Shown piece after piece: positions 9,176 to 18,747 of a stretch of DNA of 64,000 nucleotides. Both the position numbers and the translations under genes were made by a program. The number at the start of each line of letters is the position of its first letter. The stretch's first letter is position 1. The notes under the pieces are model-generated. The model ran no database searches. It worked only from the letters and a program-made list of their open reading frames with translations, and was not told the DNA's origin. Source of the DNA: Sphingobium sp. DEHP117 (GTDB lineage Bacteria > Pseudomonadota > Alphaproteobacteria > Sphingomonadales > Sphingomonadaceae); assembly GCF_030867385.1 (NCBI RefSeq), contig NZ_JAPFBJ010000003.1, positions 620,001-684,000 on the forward strand. Direction: 5' to 3'.

Positions 9176-10183
9176 TCAGGCCACCTTAAGCACGATCTTG
9201 CCGAAATGCTCGCCTGCCTCCATCCGCGCGTGGGCGCTGGCAGCATCCTCCAGCGCGAAGACGCGGTCCATCGCCGGGCGCAGCTTGCCCTGCTCGACAA
9301 AGGGCCAGACATGCTGCGCGATCTCGTCCGCCACCAACGCCTTGAACGTGTTCGAGCGCGGGCGCAGCGTCGATCCGGTCAGCGTCAGCCGCCGGGCCAT
9401 GATGTCCGGAATGGAAATCTGCGCCCGGCTGCCCCCCAAAACGGCGATGGACACATGCCGGCCTTCAATATCGAGACACTGCAGGTTGCGGGGCAGGTAA
9501 TCCCCTCCCACCATGTCGAGTATCGCCTGGCAACCACGTCCATGGGTGATGGCGCGCACCGCCTCGACATAATCCTGGGTACGATAATTGATGGCGTGGT
9601 CCGCGCCCCATTCCAGCGCCTGGGCACACTTCTCGTCGGACCCGCAGGTGACAATGATCTTGACGCCAAACAGATTGCACAGGCGGATCGCCATCGTGCC
9701 GATGCCGGACGTGCCGCCGTGCACCAGCACAGTGTCGTCCTCCACCGTGTAAGCCCGTTCGAACAGGTTGGTCCACACGGTGAACAGCGTCTCGGGCAAC
9801 GCTGCCGCCTCGATCATGTCATAGCCATCCGGCACAGGCAGACATTGCCCGGCAGGCACGGCGACATAGTCCGCATAGCCGCCGCCGTTGCACAGCGCGC
9901 ACACCTTCTGACCCAGCAGCGACTGCTCGGCCTCCGCGCCCAATTGCACCACCTCGCCGGACACTTCCAGCCCCAACAACGGAGAGGCGCCGGGCGGCGG
10001 CGGATATTTGCCCGCCCGCTGCAACGCATCGGGGCGGTTGACCCCCGCGGCATGGACGCGGATCAGCACCTCGTCCGCCTTCGGTACGGGGATGGGCGCG
10101 CTCGTTGCGATGAGCACATCCGGCCCGCCCGGCGCTTCAAAGCCGATGGCGCGCATCTCCTTGGTGATGACTTGCAATGTCAT
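9176..10183 (-). CDS. NAD(P)H-quinone oxidoreductase, zinc-independent MDR family
   Basis: Cytosolic medium-chain dehydrogenase/reductase of 335 residues, closest in layout to the PIG3/quinone oxidoreductase group. These reduce quinones with NADPH. The N-terminal GroES-like domain contains HAAGVNRPDALQRAGKYPPPPG, characteristic of PIG3-type proteins. The nucleotide-binding signature VHGGTSGIGTMAIRL begins near residue 145. The catalytic-zinc ligands of alcohol dehydrogenases are absent. The start at 10183 gives MTLQVITKEM; the methionine ten residues in is an alternative. It is divergent from the small DUF1192 gene. The in vivo substrate is not predictable. Confidence 0.88.
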   Translation of the reverse strand: MTLQVITKEMRAIGFEAPGGPDVLIATSAPIPVPKADEVLIRVHAAGVNRPDALQRAGKYPPPPGASPLLGLEVSGEVVQLGAEAEQSLLGQKVCALCNGGGYADYVAVPAGQCLPVPDGYDMIEAAALPETLFTVWTNLFERAYTVEDDTVLVHGGTSGIGTMAIRLCNLFGVKIIVTCGSDEKCAQALEWGADHAINYRTQDYVEAVRAITHGRGCQAILDMVGGDYLPRNLQCLDIEGRHVSIAVLGGSRAQISIPDIMARRLTLTGSTLRPRSNTFKALVADEIAQHVWPFVEQGKLRPAMDRVFALEDAASAHARMEAGEHFGKIVLKVA

Positions 10184-10227
10184 AAGCTCTTATTGACAGG
10201 ACCGTGGATCGGGTCAACAACATCCCC

Positions 10228-10425
10228 ATGGATATGGATGACAATCTTCCAAGAAAGGCGGATGATCCTCTCGCCCTGCTGGCCCGGCAGGATCTCGATC
10301 CGCTCTCCGTCGCCGAGCTGCATGACCGTATCGCATTGCTGGAAGGCGAAATAATTCGCACGCGGGCGAAAATAAACCAATCTGTTAACCATAAGGCAAG
10401 CGCAGAGGCCCTATTCAGGAAATGA
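10228..10425 (+). CDS. DUF1192 small protein
   Basis: Protein of about 65 residues of the alphaproteobacterial DUF1192 family, function unknown. The core PLALLARQDLDPLSVAELHDRI is followed by a short coiled coil (LLEGEIIRTRAKI) and ends near EALFRK. The ATG at 10228 (MDMDDNL) is preferred; a GTG at 10204 is the longest in-frame start, but neither has a convincing ribosome-binding site. It sits just upstream of clpA in the same direction, with 138 bp between, so co-transcription is possible. Confidence 0.72.
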   Translation: MDMDDNLPRKADDPLALLARQDLDPLSVAELHDRIALLEGEIIRTRAKINQSVNHKASAEALFRK

Positions 10426-10532
10426 CCGCGCGCTTGCCTCCTCCCCGATGGCGCACACGCCGACACGGAGAGGACAATGCGTTCGGCCAGGCACTTGAAG
10501 CTGGCTTCCGGTGCGCCGACATAGTGGTGAAT

Positions 10533-10551
10533 GGCATCCCACTTGGATGCC
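10533..10551 (+). promoter_or_regulatory. Hairpin just upstream of the clpA ribosome-binding site
   Basis: GGCATCC (10533-10539) and GGATGCC (10545-10551) form a perfect 7-bp stem with loop CACTT. It ends immediately before the GGGAG (10552-10556) used by clpA. It could modulate translation initiation; there is no U-run, so it is not a terminator. Function is inference. Confidence 0.4.
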
Positions 10552-10563
10552 GGGAGAACGAAT

Positions 10564-12927
10564 ATGCCGTCCTTTGCCCCCGCCCTTGAAACCACGCTGC
10601 ACAACGCGCTGGGCCATGCCGCAGAGCGCCACCACGAATATGCGACGCTGGAACACCTCCTGCTCGCGCTCGTGGATGACGAGCACGCCTCGCGCGTGAT
10701 GCAGGCCTGCGGCGTGGACATGGGCGAGCTCACCGATGCCGTCACCCACTATCTCGATACCGAGCTGGACAGCCTCAAGGTCGACAGCGATACGGACCCC
10801 TCGCCCACCAGCGGCTTTCAGCGCGTGGTACAGCGGGCGATCCTGCATGTGCAATCCTCCGGCAAGGATGAAGTGACCGGCGCCAATGTACTCGTCGCCC
10901 TGTTTTCGGAGCGCGAGAGCTATGCCGTCTATTTCCTGCAACAGCAGGACATGAGCCGCCTCGACGCCGTCTCCTTCCTTTCGCATGGCGTCGGCAAGGG
11001 TGTCACCTCCACGCCCGAGCCGCAGGCAGCCAAGGCAAGCGAGGAAGACAAGAAGCAACAGCAGCAGTCCAAGGACAAGAAGGACAGCGCGCTCGACCAG
11101 TTCACGGTCAACCTCAACGAGAAGGCGATGGAGGGCAAGGTCGATCCGCTGATCGGCCGCACTGCCGAGGTTGACCGCACGATCCAGATCCTGTGCCGCC
11201 GTTCCAAGAACAACCCGCTGTATGTGGGTGATCCCGGCGTCGGCAAGACCGCGATCGCGGAAGGCCTCGCCCGCAAGATCGTCGAGGGTGATGTGCCCGA
11301 TGTGCTGAAACCAGCCGTGATCTATTCGCTCGACATGGGCGCGTTGCTCGCGGGCACGCGCTATCGCGGCGATTTCGAGGAGCGCTTGAAAGCAGTCGTC
11401 AACGAGCTGGAGAAAATGCCCGACGCGGTGCTGTTCATCGACGAGATTCACACCGTGATCGGTGCGGGCGCGACCTCGGGCGGTGCGATGGATGCGTCCA
11501 ACTTGCTCAAGCCGGCATTGTCGGGTGGCACGATCCGTTGCATCGGGTCCACCACCTACAAGGAGTTCCGCAACCACTTCGAGAAGGATCGCGCGCTGCT
11601 GCGCCGGTTCCAGAAGATTGATGTGAACGAGCCGACGATCGACGATACGATCAAGATCCTCACCGGTCTGAAGCCAAGCTTCGAGGAGCATCACCATGTC
11701 CGCTATACAGCGGATGCGCTGAAGGCGGCGGTGGAGCTTTCTGCCCGCTACATCAACGACCGCAAGCTACCCGACAAGGCGATCGACGTGATCGACGAGG
11801 TCGGCGCGATGCAGATGCTGGTGCCACCCTCAAAGCGCAAGAAGGTGATCAGCCCGAAGGAGATCGAGCAGGTCATCTCGACGATGGCGCGCATCCCGCC
11901 CAAGACGGTGTCGAGCGACGACAAGACGGTGCTCGCCACCATCGAGCAGGATCTGAAGCGCGTCGTCTTCGGGCAGGACAAGGCGATCGAGGTGCTCAGC
12001 TCGGCCATCAAGCTCAGCCGCGCGGGCCTGCGCGATCCGGACAAGCCGATCGGCAACTACCTCTTCTCCGGCCCCACCGGCGTCGGCAAGACCGAGGTAG
12101 CGCGCCAGCTCGCGACCCTGCTCGGCATCCCGCTCCAGCGGTTCGACATGTCCGAATATATGGAGCGGCATTCGGTCTCGCGCCTCATCGGTGCGCCTCC
12201 GGGCTATGTTGGTTATGATCAGGGCGGCCTGCTGACCGACGCGATCGACCAGAACCCGCACTGCGTGCTGTTGCTTGACGAGATCGAGAAGGCGCACCCG
12301 GACCTGTTCAACATCCTGCTGCAGGTGATGGACAATGGTCGCCTGACGGATCACCACGGCAAGACGGTGGACTTCCGCAACGTCATCCTTATCATGACGA
12401 CCAACGCGGGCGCATCCGACATGGCGCGCGAGGGCATCGGCTTCGGCGATGTCATCAGCAAGGAGGATGCGAGCGACGAGGCGGTCAAGAAGCTGTTCAC
12501 GCCGGAGTTCCGCAACCGTTTGGACGCGATCGTGCCGTTCGGCTATCTGCCGACCGAGGTGGTCGCTCGCGTGGTCGACAAGTTCGTCCTCCAGCTCGAG
12601 CTGCAACTGGCCGACCGCGACGTGCACATCACCTTGTCTGACGAAGCGCGCCAGTGGCTCACCGCCAAGGGCTATGACAAGCTCTATGGTGCCCGCCCGA
12701 TGGGCCGCCTGATGCAGGAGAAGATCAAGCAGCCGCTCGCCGAAGAGCTGCTGTTCGGCAAGCTCGTGCACGGCGGCGAAGTGGTGGTCGGCCTCAAGGA
12801 CGACGCGCTCACGTTCGAGGTCACGCCCGCCGCGCCGCGCACCGGCAAGCCCAAGAAGGATGGCGTCGCCAAAGGCAAGGGCGGTTCCAAGGCGAAAGGC
12901 AAGGCGGCACCTAAACCTGCCGCCTGA
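10564..12927 (+). CDS. clpA: ATP-dependent Clp protease ATP-binding subunit ClpA
   Basis: AAA+ unfoldase that feeds substrates to ClpP. From 10564 it has 787 residues. The N-terminal repeat domain ([14 protein letters not shown] onward) binds adaptors such as ClpS. The first ATPase module has Walker [11 protein letters not shown] (around 220) and Walker [14 protein letters not shown]. The second has [11 protein letters not shown] (around 500) and [13 protein letters not shown]. The C-terminal 25 or so residues are a lysine/alanine/glycine-rich tail, common in alphaproteobacterial ClpA. The start was chosen because GGGAG is 7 bases upstream and the protein then begins MPSFAPALE as in homologues. 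No clpS is next to it. It is followed by a strong terminator. Confidence 0.95.
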   Translation: MPSFAPALETTLHNALGHAAERHHEYATLEHLLLALVDDEHASRVMQACGVDMGELTDAVTHYLDTELDSLKVDSDTDPSPTSGFQRVVQRAILHVQSSGKDEVTGANVLVALFSERESYAVYFLQQQDMSRLDAVSFLSHGVGKGVTSTPEPQAAKASEEDKKQQQQSKDKKDSALDQFTVNLNEKAMEGKVDPLIGRTAEVDRTIQILCRRSKNNPLYVGDPGVGKTAIAEGLARKIVEGDVPDVLKPAVIYSLDMGALLAGTRYRGDFEERLKAVVNELEKMPDAVLFIDEIHTVIGAGATSGGAMDASNLLKPALSGGTIRCIGSTTYKEFRNHFEKDRALLRRFQKIDVNEPTIDDTIKILTGLKPSFEEHHHVRYTADALKAAVELSARYINDRKLPDKAIDVIDEVGAMQMLVPPSKRKKVISPKEIEQVISTMARIPPKTVSSDDKTVLATIEQDLKRVVFGQDKAIEVLSSAIKLSRAGLRDPDKPIGNYLFSGPTGVGKTEVARQLATLLGIPLQRFDMSEYMERHSVSRLIGAPPGYVGYDQGGLLTDAIDQNPHCVLLLDEIEKAHPDLFNILLQVMDNGRLTDHHGKTVDFRNVILIMTTNAGASDMAREGIGFGDVISKEDASDEAVKKLFTPEFRNRLDAIVPFGYLPTEVVARVVDKFVLQLELQLADRDVHITLSDEARQWLTAKGYDKLYGARPMGRLMQEKIKQPLAEELLFGKLVHGGEVVVGLKDDALTFEVTPAAPRTGKPKKDGVAKGKGGSKAKGKAAPKPAA

Positions 12928-12948
12928 CCCGCGCTCAGCATAATACAG

Positions 12949-12976
12949 AAGGGCGGCCAATGGCCGCCCTTTTCTT
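12949..12976 (+). terminator. Rho-independent terminator after clpA
   Basis: AAGGGCGGCCA is followed at once by TGGCCGCCCTT, an 11-bp stem with a minimal loop (12949-12971), then TTCTTTT. It starts about 20 bp after the clpA stop. Confidence 0.9.
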
Positions 12977-13030
12977 TTGCGCGTGAAACGGCATGATGGT
13001 GCGATTCTTCCCCTACAGGAGCACCGAGTC

Positions 13031-13666
13031 ATGGCCGCCGATCTGACGTTCTACACCAATCCGATGTCGCGCGGGCAGACGGTCCGCTGGATGCTGGAGG
13101 AGCTCGGCGTGCCTTACGAAACTGTGCTCCTCGACTATGGCACGACGATGAAGGGCGCGGACTATCTGGCAATCAACCCGATGGGCAAGGTACCCGCGAT
13201 CGTTCACAAGGGAAACATCGTCACCGAAGTGGCGGCCATCTGTGTCTACCTGGCCGAAGCATATCCCGAGGCGGGCCTCAAGCCGAAGGGTGGCGCGCTG
13301 GCCGATTATTATCGCTGGATATTCTTTGCCGCGGGGCCGATCGAAGCGGCGTTCGCCGACCAGGCGGCAGGCTTCATTCCGCCCGAGGACAAGCAGGCGA
13401 TGTTCGGCTATGGCACGTTCGAGCGCGCGACGGACACGCTGGAAAAGGCGGTGGCGGGCAAGACCTATGTCGCGGGCGACAGCTTCAGCGCAGCGGACGT
13501 CTATGTCGGCTCGATGATCAACTTCCTCACCACGTTCGGCATGCTCGCCCCGCGCCCCGCATTTGCGGATTATATTGCGGGCATCACCGCGCGGCCTACC
13601 TTCAAGCGCGCGAAGGAGATAGACGAAGCGCTCATCGCCCAGCGCGAGGCCGCAGCGCCAGCCTGA
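13031..13666 (+). CDS. Glutathione S-transferase family protein
   Basis: Cytosolic GST of 211 residues. The N-terminal thioredoxin-like domain begins LTFYTNPMSRGQTVRWMLEE, a beta-class-like active site with Ser/Arg rather than Tyr. It has the NPMGKVPAIV cis-proline loop and the E-V-A-A-I-C segment that binds glutathione. The C-terminal helical domain includes GDSFSAADVYVGSMI. The ATG at 13031 is preceded by AGGAG at 13017-13021, whereas a start at 12977 would overlap the clpA terminator. Substrate unknown; detoxification or disulfide metabolism is typical. It converges on the ABC binding-protein gene. Confidence 0.88.
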   Translation: MAADLTFYTNPMSRGQTVRWMLEELGVPYETVLLDYGTTMKGADYLAINPMGKVPAIVHKGNIVTEVAAICVYLAEAYPEAGLKPKGGALADYYRWIFFAAGPIEAAFADQAAGFIPPEDKQAMFGYGTFERATDTLEKAVAGKTYVAGDSFSAADVYVGSMINFLTTFGMLAPRPAFADYIAGITARPTFKRAKEIDEALIAQREAAAPA

Positions 13667-13672
13667 GCGCGG

Positions 13673-15136
13673 CTATTTCATCAGCCGGTCAAGCGGATGT
13701 ATCCCTCGCGGCGAGGGCGTGAAGCCATCCAGCCGTCCGTTCACCAGCGACCAGCGCGCCGGCTGCGCTAGCGGGATAAACCCGCCATGTGCGACGATCA
13801 GCGGTTCGGCCTGACCCAGCAGCGCGAGCCGCTCGGCCATGTCAGGCGCATCGAGCGACGCCCGCAACAGTTCTTCTGCTGCCGGGTCGCACTGCACACC
13901 CGCCGCGCAGCTCAGCCGACCAAGATACCAGGAGGCGCTGTCATAGGGCGCGACCTCATCGATCAGGATCAGGTCTGCCCCTTTGTCTTCCCGGCGCAGC
14001 ACCACGCCCACAGCCGCATATTGCCTGCGCAGTTCTGCGAATAATATCTCCATGCCCGGCCCCCTCGGCAGAGAGATCGAGAGAATAAAGGGCGCGCCGC
14101 CCTGTTGCAGGCGCCAGCGCGAGACGACATCGCGAGCCAGTTCCCGCCGCCGCTCCAGCGGGAGCGCCGCCCAGTCCGGAGCGGTCGGAATTCTCGGGAG
14201 ATTGAGCTGCGCGGGCATAATCTGCTCTGCGATTTTCCAGCGGGCGACAGCGTAGCGGCTGACCAGCGCCGTCCGGTCTATCGCCATCGCCAGCGCGCGG
14301 CGCAGCGACGGGTCGCTCAGCAGCGCGCTGTCCTTCGCCACTGCGAACCCGAACAAGCCCTGCACCGGATCAAAGCGGATAAAGCCGTCCTTCACCCGGG
14401 CGACCGAAAGATAGGGCAGCTCTGCAAGCGTGCCGCCCAGCAGCAAATCAGCCTCCCCTTCCCGGAAACGCACGATTGCCTTGGCCGCCCGCTCCGCGCG
14501 CAAGGTGCGCATCTCTCGCTGTGGCGCCTCTTCCGCCAGCGCGCCTACGGCGGTGATCGGCTGCAAACGCCAGACCGAGCCGCCCGCGTCATCCTCCTGC
14601 CGCTTGCGATAAGGGCCGGAGCCGCCTGTACCGCGCGCGATCGCCATGTCCGGTACCGCAAGTGCCGCAAGGACATTGGGCCGAGCCGCCTTGAGCCTCA
14701 GTTCCAGCACATCGTCCGTCATCGCGCGGATCTCGTTGATCGATGCGAGCGGCCCATAAGGATCCCGCCGCAGCAACGGGCGCATCCGCGCCTGCAACAG
14801 CCGTTTGACCTCGCGCGCGTCGACCTTCGCGCCGTCGGCCCATCGCGCCCGGCGCAGACGGAAGATATAGCTCTTCCCGTCATCCACCACGATCCAGCGT
14901 TGAGCCAGCGCGGGCACGACCGCTCCGTCGGCATCGACGCTGACCAGCCCGCGCGCGGTGGCGGCGAGCATGATCTGACCTGCGCGGCTATCCGCATGAG
15001 TCAGCGGCGCGGCAAATTCGCGCGGCGAGCCGATCGCGCTCACCCGCACTGGCTGATCATCGCTGTCGCTGCAACCGGCACAGGCCAGTGCCCCACCAAG
15101 GGCAGCGACTACGGAGAGAAACAAGCGCGGTTTCAA
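13673..15136 (-). CDS. ABC transporter substrate-binding lipoprotein (family 5, peptide/nickel type)
   Basis: Periplasmic solute-binding protein of 487 residues anchored by a lipid: the N-terminal signal ends at lipobox ACAGC (cysteine near 22). The family 5 fold is shown by LAQRWIVVDDGKSYIFRLRR, the family-typical statement of total binding-protein folds for oligopeptides, dipeptides or nickel. SLRRALAMAIDRTALV follows in the middle. No permease or ATPase gene is next to it, so it is an orphan binding protein. It is transcribed away from the first guaA-like site, and I infer it was the gene directly downstream of guaA before the islands inserted. The ligand cannot be assigned. Confidence 0.85.
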   Translation of the reverse strand: MKPRLFLSVVAALGGALACAGCSDSDDQPVRVSAIGSPREFAAPLTHADSRAGQIMLAATARGLVSVDADGAVVPALAQRWIVVDDGKSYIFRLRRARWADGAKVDAREVKRLLQARMRPLLRRDPYGPLASINEIRAMTDDVLELRLKAARPNVLAALAVPDMAIARGTGGSGPYRKRQEDDAGGSVWRLQPITAVGALAEEAPQREMRTLRAERAAKAIVRFREGEADLLLGGTLAELPYLSVARVKDGFIRFDPVQGLFGFAVAKDSALLSDPSLRRALAMAIDRTALVSRYAVARWKIAEQIMPAQLNLPRIPTAPDWAALPLERRRELARDVVSRWRLQQGGAPFILSISLPRGPGMEILFAELRRQYAAVGVVLRREDKGADLILIDEVAPYDSASWYLGRLSCAAGVQCDPAAEELLRASLDAPDMAERLALLGQAEPLIVAHGGFIPLAQPARWSLVNGRLDGFTPSPRGIHPLDRLMK

Positions 15137-15648
15137 GACGGGGGCAGTCCGGTTGGCAGAAACCTCATCCTAACGCACCGCGGCGGCAAGGCCAAGGTCA
15201 GAAGATCAGCCTACCCCGATAGCCATCGCGCGCGCCCCGCGTCATTCCCACTCAATTATCGGCTGAATGGCCTATCTAATTGAAAAACAAAGCGAAAAAA
15301 TTTTTTCAAGAATGATTATACCGTCACCCTTACCGTCGAAAAGCTACCGCTTATGAAAACATTGGCTTTTTTCGGCTCATTGGCATGGGAAAGACTTCGC
15401 CATCTATCGCCGGTGACGAAGCCGATGCCATTTGAGCAGTACGAATGGCGAACATGCTCGCGACAACTTTATCGTATCGATTCATGAGCCGGTTTGCCAT
15501 CCTCGTAGAAGGATTCCTTCTTAAGCGCTCTTGGCTCCCAAGCACGTCAAACCGCCGCTTCGATCTACCATTTCAACCCGCCGTTAAGCCGGCCCGACAG
15601 CAGCATCGTTTCAAATCCCCATATCTGACTGATATTGATCGATCGTCG
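15137..15648. other. Island junction I: guaA-3'-end-like attachment site and AT-rich repeat region
   Basis: No gene is supported in this 0.5-kb stretch. On the minus strand 15262-15242 reads P-I-I-E-W-E-stop, the ending typical of GMP synthase (guaA), with core ATTCCCACTCAATT on the plus strand at 15244-15257. To its right are an A-run/T-run (about 15284-15306), TACCGTCA (15319-15326), TACCGTCG (15331-15338) and CATCTATCG (15401-15409, 157 bp after the core). The same architecture recurs at 44.06 and 50.70 kb. I interpret it as the distal att site of a tandem array of integrative elements. Confidence 0.65.
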
Positions 15649-15660
15649 GTCATATTTGAC
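15649..15660. repeat. 12-bp repeat at the end of hipA, copy of the hipBA promoter repeat
   Basis: GTCATATTTGAC here (overlapping the hipA stop) is repeated exactly at 17309-17320 upstream of hipB. It is itself an imperfect dyad (GTCA-N4-TGAC). The two copies bracket the toxin-antitoxin pair. Confidence 0.6.
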
Positions 15661-16892
15661 TACATGCCTAGCGCGAGCTCGGTCTCCGCGTTCATGAACG
15701 CCGGTTCGTAATCCCGCGCCAATGCACCTGACACGCCCACCTGACGCAGAGTCTCACGCCAGCCTTCCGATATCTGCCGTGCGGTATCGCGAATGATCTG
15801 CCTCGCTTCCTCGGGCGGGAGCTCGAAAAACTCGCAGGCTTCAAGCGCGAGCGCGATGGACCGATCATGCGCGCCGCCCTCCAGGATAGCAGTTTCCAGG
15901 TGCGGATTTCGATCCGGTGCGGGGTTCACATCGAACACGGGCGACAACCGCCATTGGCCTCCTCCAACATAAAGGAAGCCATGGTTTTTCAGATGATCGT
16001 CCTTGTTGGACACGAGGATCGTGAAAATCAGGCGCAGGAAAAGTTCGCGAAAATCGGCTTTGGGATCGGCGCCATAGGCACGGATAAAATCGACGATCTC
16101 CGTATAAGAGCCCAACTCCGTCCCGGTCTTCCCAAGTGCCGTGCGCGCCGAGATATAGGGAATCCGGGAACTGCCTCGCCGGTCGAACCGCTGGATCAGC
16201 GCGACCGGAAAGGGAGTGTCGGCGAGTTCCAGCCTGGCCGTAGGCGTGCGAATGCCGCAAGCCTGGGCTAGCCGAAGCGTCGCGACCTCGACCCTTTCGA
16301 TCGGCTGCTGATCGTGGACCGAGGTGAATTTAGCCAACCATAGCGTATCGCCGTCCTGGACATTGGCCTTCGGCCGGGCGCCGCCCGAACCGCCCGCGCC
16401 CGCCAACGCCTGCATCTCTTCAGCAGAGATCTCCTTACCCTGCTCATAGGCGCGGGCAATGGCCGTTATCGCTTCCAGCTCGAGGAGGCGGGGCACGGCG
16501 TCACCCGCTTTACCACGAATGATCTCTCCATCGTCGCCCTGAAATCGCAGTGCGCCCTGACGACAAGCGTCGTCGGACAGCGTCAGATACTCAAACTCGC
16601 TCAGACCATTGCCATAGGCACGTTCGAGAAGGCGCCGTCCCCAACTGTCCGGCGCGGCATCGGCGAAGACGCCCGCCAGTGCATCACGCATGTTCCCCGG
16701 CTGGCCCGACGTATGAAAAGGGCCGCCTTCCAGGGGAAGATCCGGCTGCACGGCAAAGGCCCGGGGATTTTCTATCCAGGCAGCGTCATAGGCAAAGGTC
16801 GAGAACTGCCGCGGCCCCGCTGCTGTGAAACGCAGCTGACCGACGGGCACACGACTGTCGCCAAGAACAACCTGGGCAGCAAACTCCGCCAT
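15660..16892 (-). CDS. hipA: HipA family serine/threonine kinase toxin
   Basis: Type II toxin of 410 residues. HipA kinases phosphorylate a translation component (glutamyl-tRNA synthetase in E. coli) and cause growth arrest. The N-terminal subdomain carries GVFADAAPDSWGRRLLER, the middle has GGSGGARPKANV (P-loop-like nucleotide-binding stretch), and the catalytic loop NKDDHLKNHGFL is followed by LSPVFDVNP. Catalytic Asp and Asn are therefore intact. Start and stop of the pair share one base (TGATG), so hipA is translationally coupled to hipB. The toxin would be active if released from the antitoxin. It is the first gene pair of island 1. Confidence 0.92.
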   Translation of the reverse strand: MAEFAAQVVLGDSRVPVGQLRFTAAGPRQFSTFAYDAAWIENPRAFAVQPDLPLEGGPFHTSGQPGNMRDALAGVFADAAPDSWGRRLLERAYGNGLSEFEYLTLSDDACRQGALRFQGDDGEIIRGKAGDAVPRLLELEAITAIARAYEQGKEISAEEMQALAGAGGSGGARPKANVQDGDTLWLAKFTSVHDQQPIERVEVATLRLAQACGIRTPTARLELADTPFPVALIQRFDRRGSSRIPYISARTALGKTGTELGSYTEIVDFIRAYGADPKADFRELFLRLIFTILVSNKDDHLKNHGFLYVGGGQWRLSPVFDVNPAPDRNPHLETAILEGGAHDRSIALALEACEFFELPPEEARQIIRDTARQISEGWRETLRQVGVSGALARDYEPAFMNAETELALGM

Positions 16893-17269
16893 CAGAACGA
16901 CGCTCCGTCAGGATCGACCACGTCATCGAGCGCGCGCGTCGGATCCGACTTGGCCTTTTGCTTTCTGATCCTCGTCGCGAAAGACTTGCCTCGCTGCGGC
17001 AGGCGCTCGTTAGAAAGCGCAAGCCCCAGGTCATCCTTGCGGACATCGATCAGATCGGCCAGCCGCTCGAGAAGCCCGAGGACTACCAGCACATCCGCAA
17101 GCGTCCCAATAGCAACGCCAGGGTCGCCCTTTTCGAGCCGCGCGATAGAACTGGCCGATGTTCCGGCCCGCATGGCCAGGTCCGCAACCGCAATACTGCG
17201 CCGTAGCCGCGCATTTCGAATGTCCTGGCCAAGCCTTTCGAGGGCTGGTCCGACCTTTGGAGAGCCCAT
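16892..17269 (-). CDS. hipB: HipB-type XRE antitoxin
   Basis: DNA-binding antitoxin of 125 residues with a XRE helix-turn-helix at about residues 10-70 (IAVADLAMRAGTSASSIARLEKGDPGVAIGTLADVL). The C-terminal tail is basic and probably flexible (RKQKAKSDPTRA), as expected for the part that is degraded to release HipA. It would repress its own promoter through the repeats upstream. It precedes hipA with a one-base stop/start overlap. Confidence 0.88.
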   Translation of the reverse strand: MGSPKVGPALERLGQDIRNARLRRSIAVADLAMRAGTSASSIARLEKGDPGVAIGTLADVLVVLGLLERLADLIDVRKDDLGLALSNERLPQRGKSFATRIRKQKAKSDPTRALDDVVDPDGASF

Positions 17270-17301
17270 GACAATGCCCCAAATCTGGTAAGTTATCGGG
17301 C

Positions 17302-17332
17302 CATATTTGTCATATTTGACGAGTTATGTCAA
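17302..17332 (-). promoter_or_regulatory. hipBA promoter and direct-repeat operator
   Basis: On the minus strand TTGACA (17332-17327) is a consensus -35. Downstream of it lie two tandem copies of CAAATATG (plus-strand CATATTTG at 17302-17309 and 17311-17318), 9 bp apart, in the place where the -10 should be. Autorepression by HipB at these repeats is inference. Confidence 0.55.
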
Positions 17333-17451
17333 GGTCATGGTGGCCATGTGAACGCGGAACAACCGGAAACATACCTTACCATTCTCTCGGTAGAAGGCAA
17401 AATCTGACTAGTGCCTGGCCAACCTGGCTGGCCTCAGGATGATGGCGATAA

Positions 17452-18720
17452 CTATTCCTTCCGCCCCTGTGGGCTCCTTCCGGCATCCAGAAACATCGGG
17501 AAGAAGCTGCGCTGGGTCTTCACCTTGATGATGTCATTGACGCCGATCGTGTTCGCTTTGCGTCTCTCGCCACCGGCTGGCGTGATCACCTCAAGATCGG
17601 GGTTCTCGATGATCGCGGCATGGACGTCATCGGCATGCGCCGGCGTGACGTTGTAGATGCTCTCATAGAACTCCATCACCGACATGGCATCACCAGCTTC
17701 AGTCACGAGACGGGGGACGTCATCAAGAAGCTGGGTCTTGGCCGAGGCACGGCCATTGTCGTCGAAGAGATAGAGCATCCCCTCATCATGGCGCGGGTCA
17801 TAGGACAACATGTTGAGGCCCGATCGGCCGAAGTGGGCCTGAAGGCTGGCATTGTCGTGGAGGATATTGTTGTAAACTTGCCGTGCCCGATAAGCGTTGG
17901 CGAAGTGGATCAGCCAATAGCGCCAGCCGCCAGGGTTGTTGATCGAGAACGGACTCACATAGGGCGCGCAAAGCCGGAAAGCGTCGAAGACGATCTTCTC
18001 TGCGGTTCCGAGCCAATCCTTCTGGCTCATCAACCCGTCCAGTGCCTGGACATCGCCGCTGGCGAGACCGAGATGATCGAGTTGCGCACGCAGGCGCTCC
18101 GGCTGGTCTTTCTGGAGGAACGCCAGCAACGAACTGATAACGAAGGTGTAGAAGATCTCGGCCGCAGGATACGAGTGCATGATGTCAAGAATCGTATTCC
18201 GCTCGACATGGCTGTGGCCGCACTGGTCCAGGTTGAAGATCACGCTGCGATAGCGCCCTTGCTCCAGGAAACGCTTGATTTTGGGATAGGCGGTTTCGAA
18301 AAACTCGTTGAGATACTCGACGCGCAGATGGAGCTTCGGGCAGGTCGCGACGATGTCGGCCTGGAGCGGCGCCACATGCGTTTTTAGAAGTTCGATCGCA
18401 TCACGGCTGGCATCGTTGAAGACCAGCAGGCACTCGACCTCGATCGCGTTCAAGCCCTGTGCCGCGCGATGCGTGTTCACGGCCTCGGTGGCTCGCTTCA
18501 ACTCTTCGATGAAAATCAACGGCGAGCCCGATGTCCCGCACTGGTAGCGGCCGCCCCCGGCGAAGCCATCGACGATGGCCAGCCGAAAACGCTCCTGCTG
18601 CGGCAGCTTGCAGCGAACGGTCAGGTAATCGAAGCAATATTCACGGAGAATCTTGTGTTTGCGCCGCGAATGCTCCTCAAGCTTTGCGCCGTCAGCCCAC
18701 TCGTATCGCTTCTCAACCAT
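17452..18720 (-). CDS. tcmP: Three-Cys-motif partner protein TcmP
   Basis: Protein of 422 residues matching the TcmP family, which is defined by always being coded next to a protein with three cysteines arranged like a radical SAM cluster site. The N-terminal region RFRLAIVDGFAGGGRYQCG resembles the motif I loop of SAM-dependent methyltransferases, followed by GSPLIFIEEL and later VIFNLDQCGHSHV. No function has been established for the family. It follows the DUF5131 gene with a 27-bp gap on the same strand and ends the operon. An enzymatic role acting on nucleic acid or on the partner is a guess. Confidence 0.85.
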   Translation of the reverse strand: MVEKRYEWADGAKLEEHSRRKHKILREYCFDYLTVRCKLPQQERFRLAIVDGFAGGGRYQCGTSGSPLIFIEELKRATEAVNTHRAAQGLNAIEVECLLVFNDASRDAIELLKTHVAPLQADIVATCPKLHLRVEYLNEFFETAYPKIKRFLEQGRYRSVIFNLDQCGHSHVERNTILDIMHSYPAAEIFYTFVISSLLAFLQKDQPERLRAQLDHLGLASGDVQALDGLMSQKDWLGTAEKIVFDAFRLCAPYVSPFSINNPGGWRYWLIHFANAYRARQVYNNILHDNASLQAHFGRSGLNMLSYDPRHDEGMLYLFDDNGRASAKTQLLDDVPRLVTEAGDAMSVMEFYESIYNVTPAHADDVHAAIIENPDLEVITPAGGERRKANTIGVNDIIKVKTQRSFFPMFLDAGRSPQGRKE

Positions 18721-18747
18721 AGCATCCCCCCCGAGCCTATCTGACGA

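Noticed and set aside
10426..10563. A clpS gene expected upstream of clpA
   Set aside because: The 138 bp before clpA have no frame resembling ClpS; the adaptor must be coded elsewhere.
15351..15545. A 64-codon frame on the minus strand in junction I
   Set aside because: No ribosome-binding site and no recognisable motif; it overlaps the repeat region shared with the other junctions.
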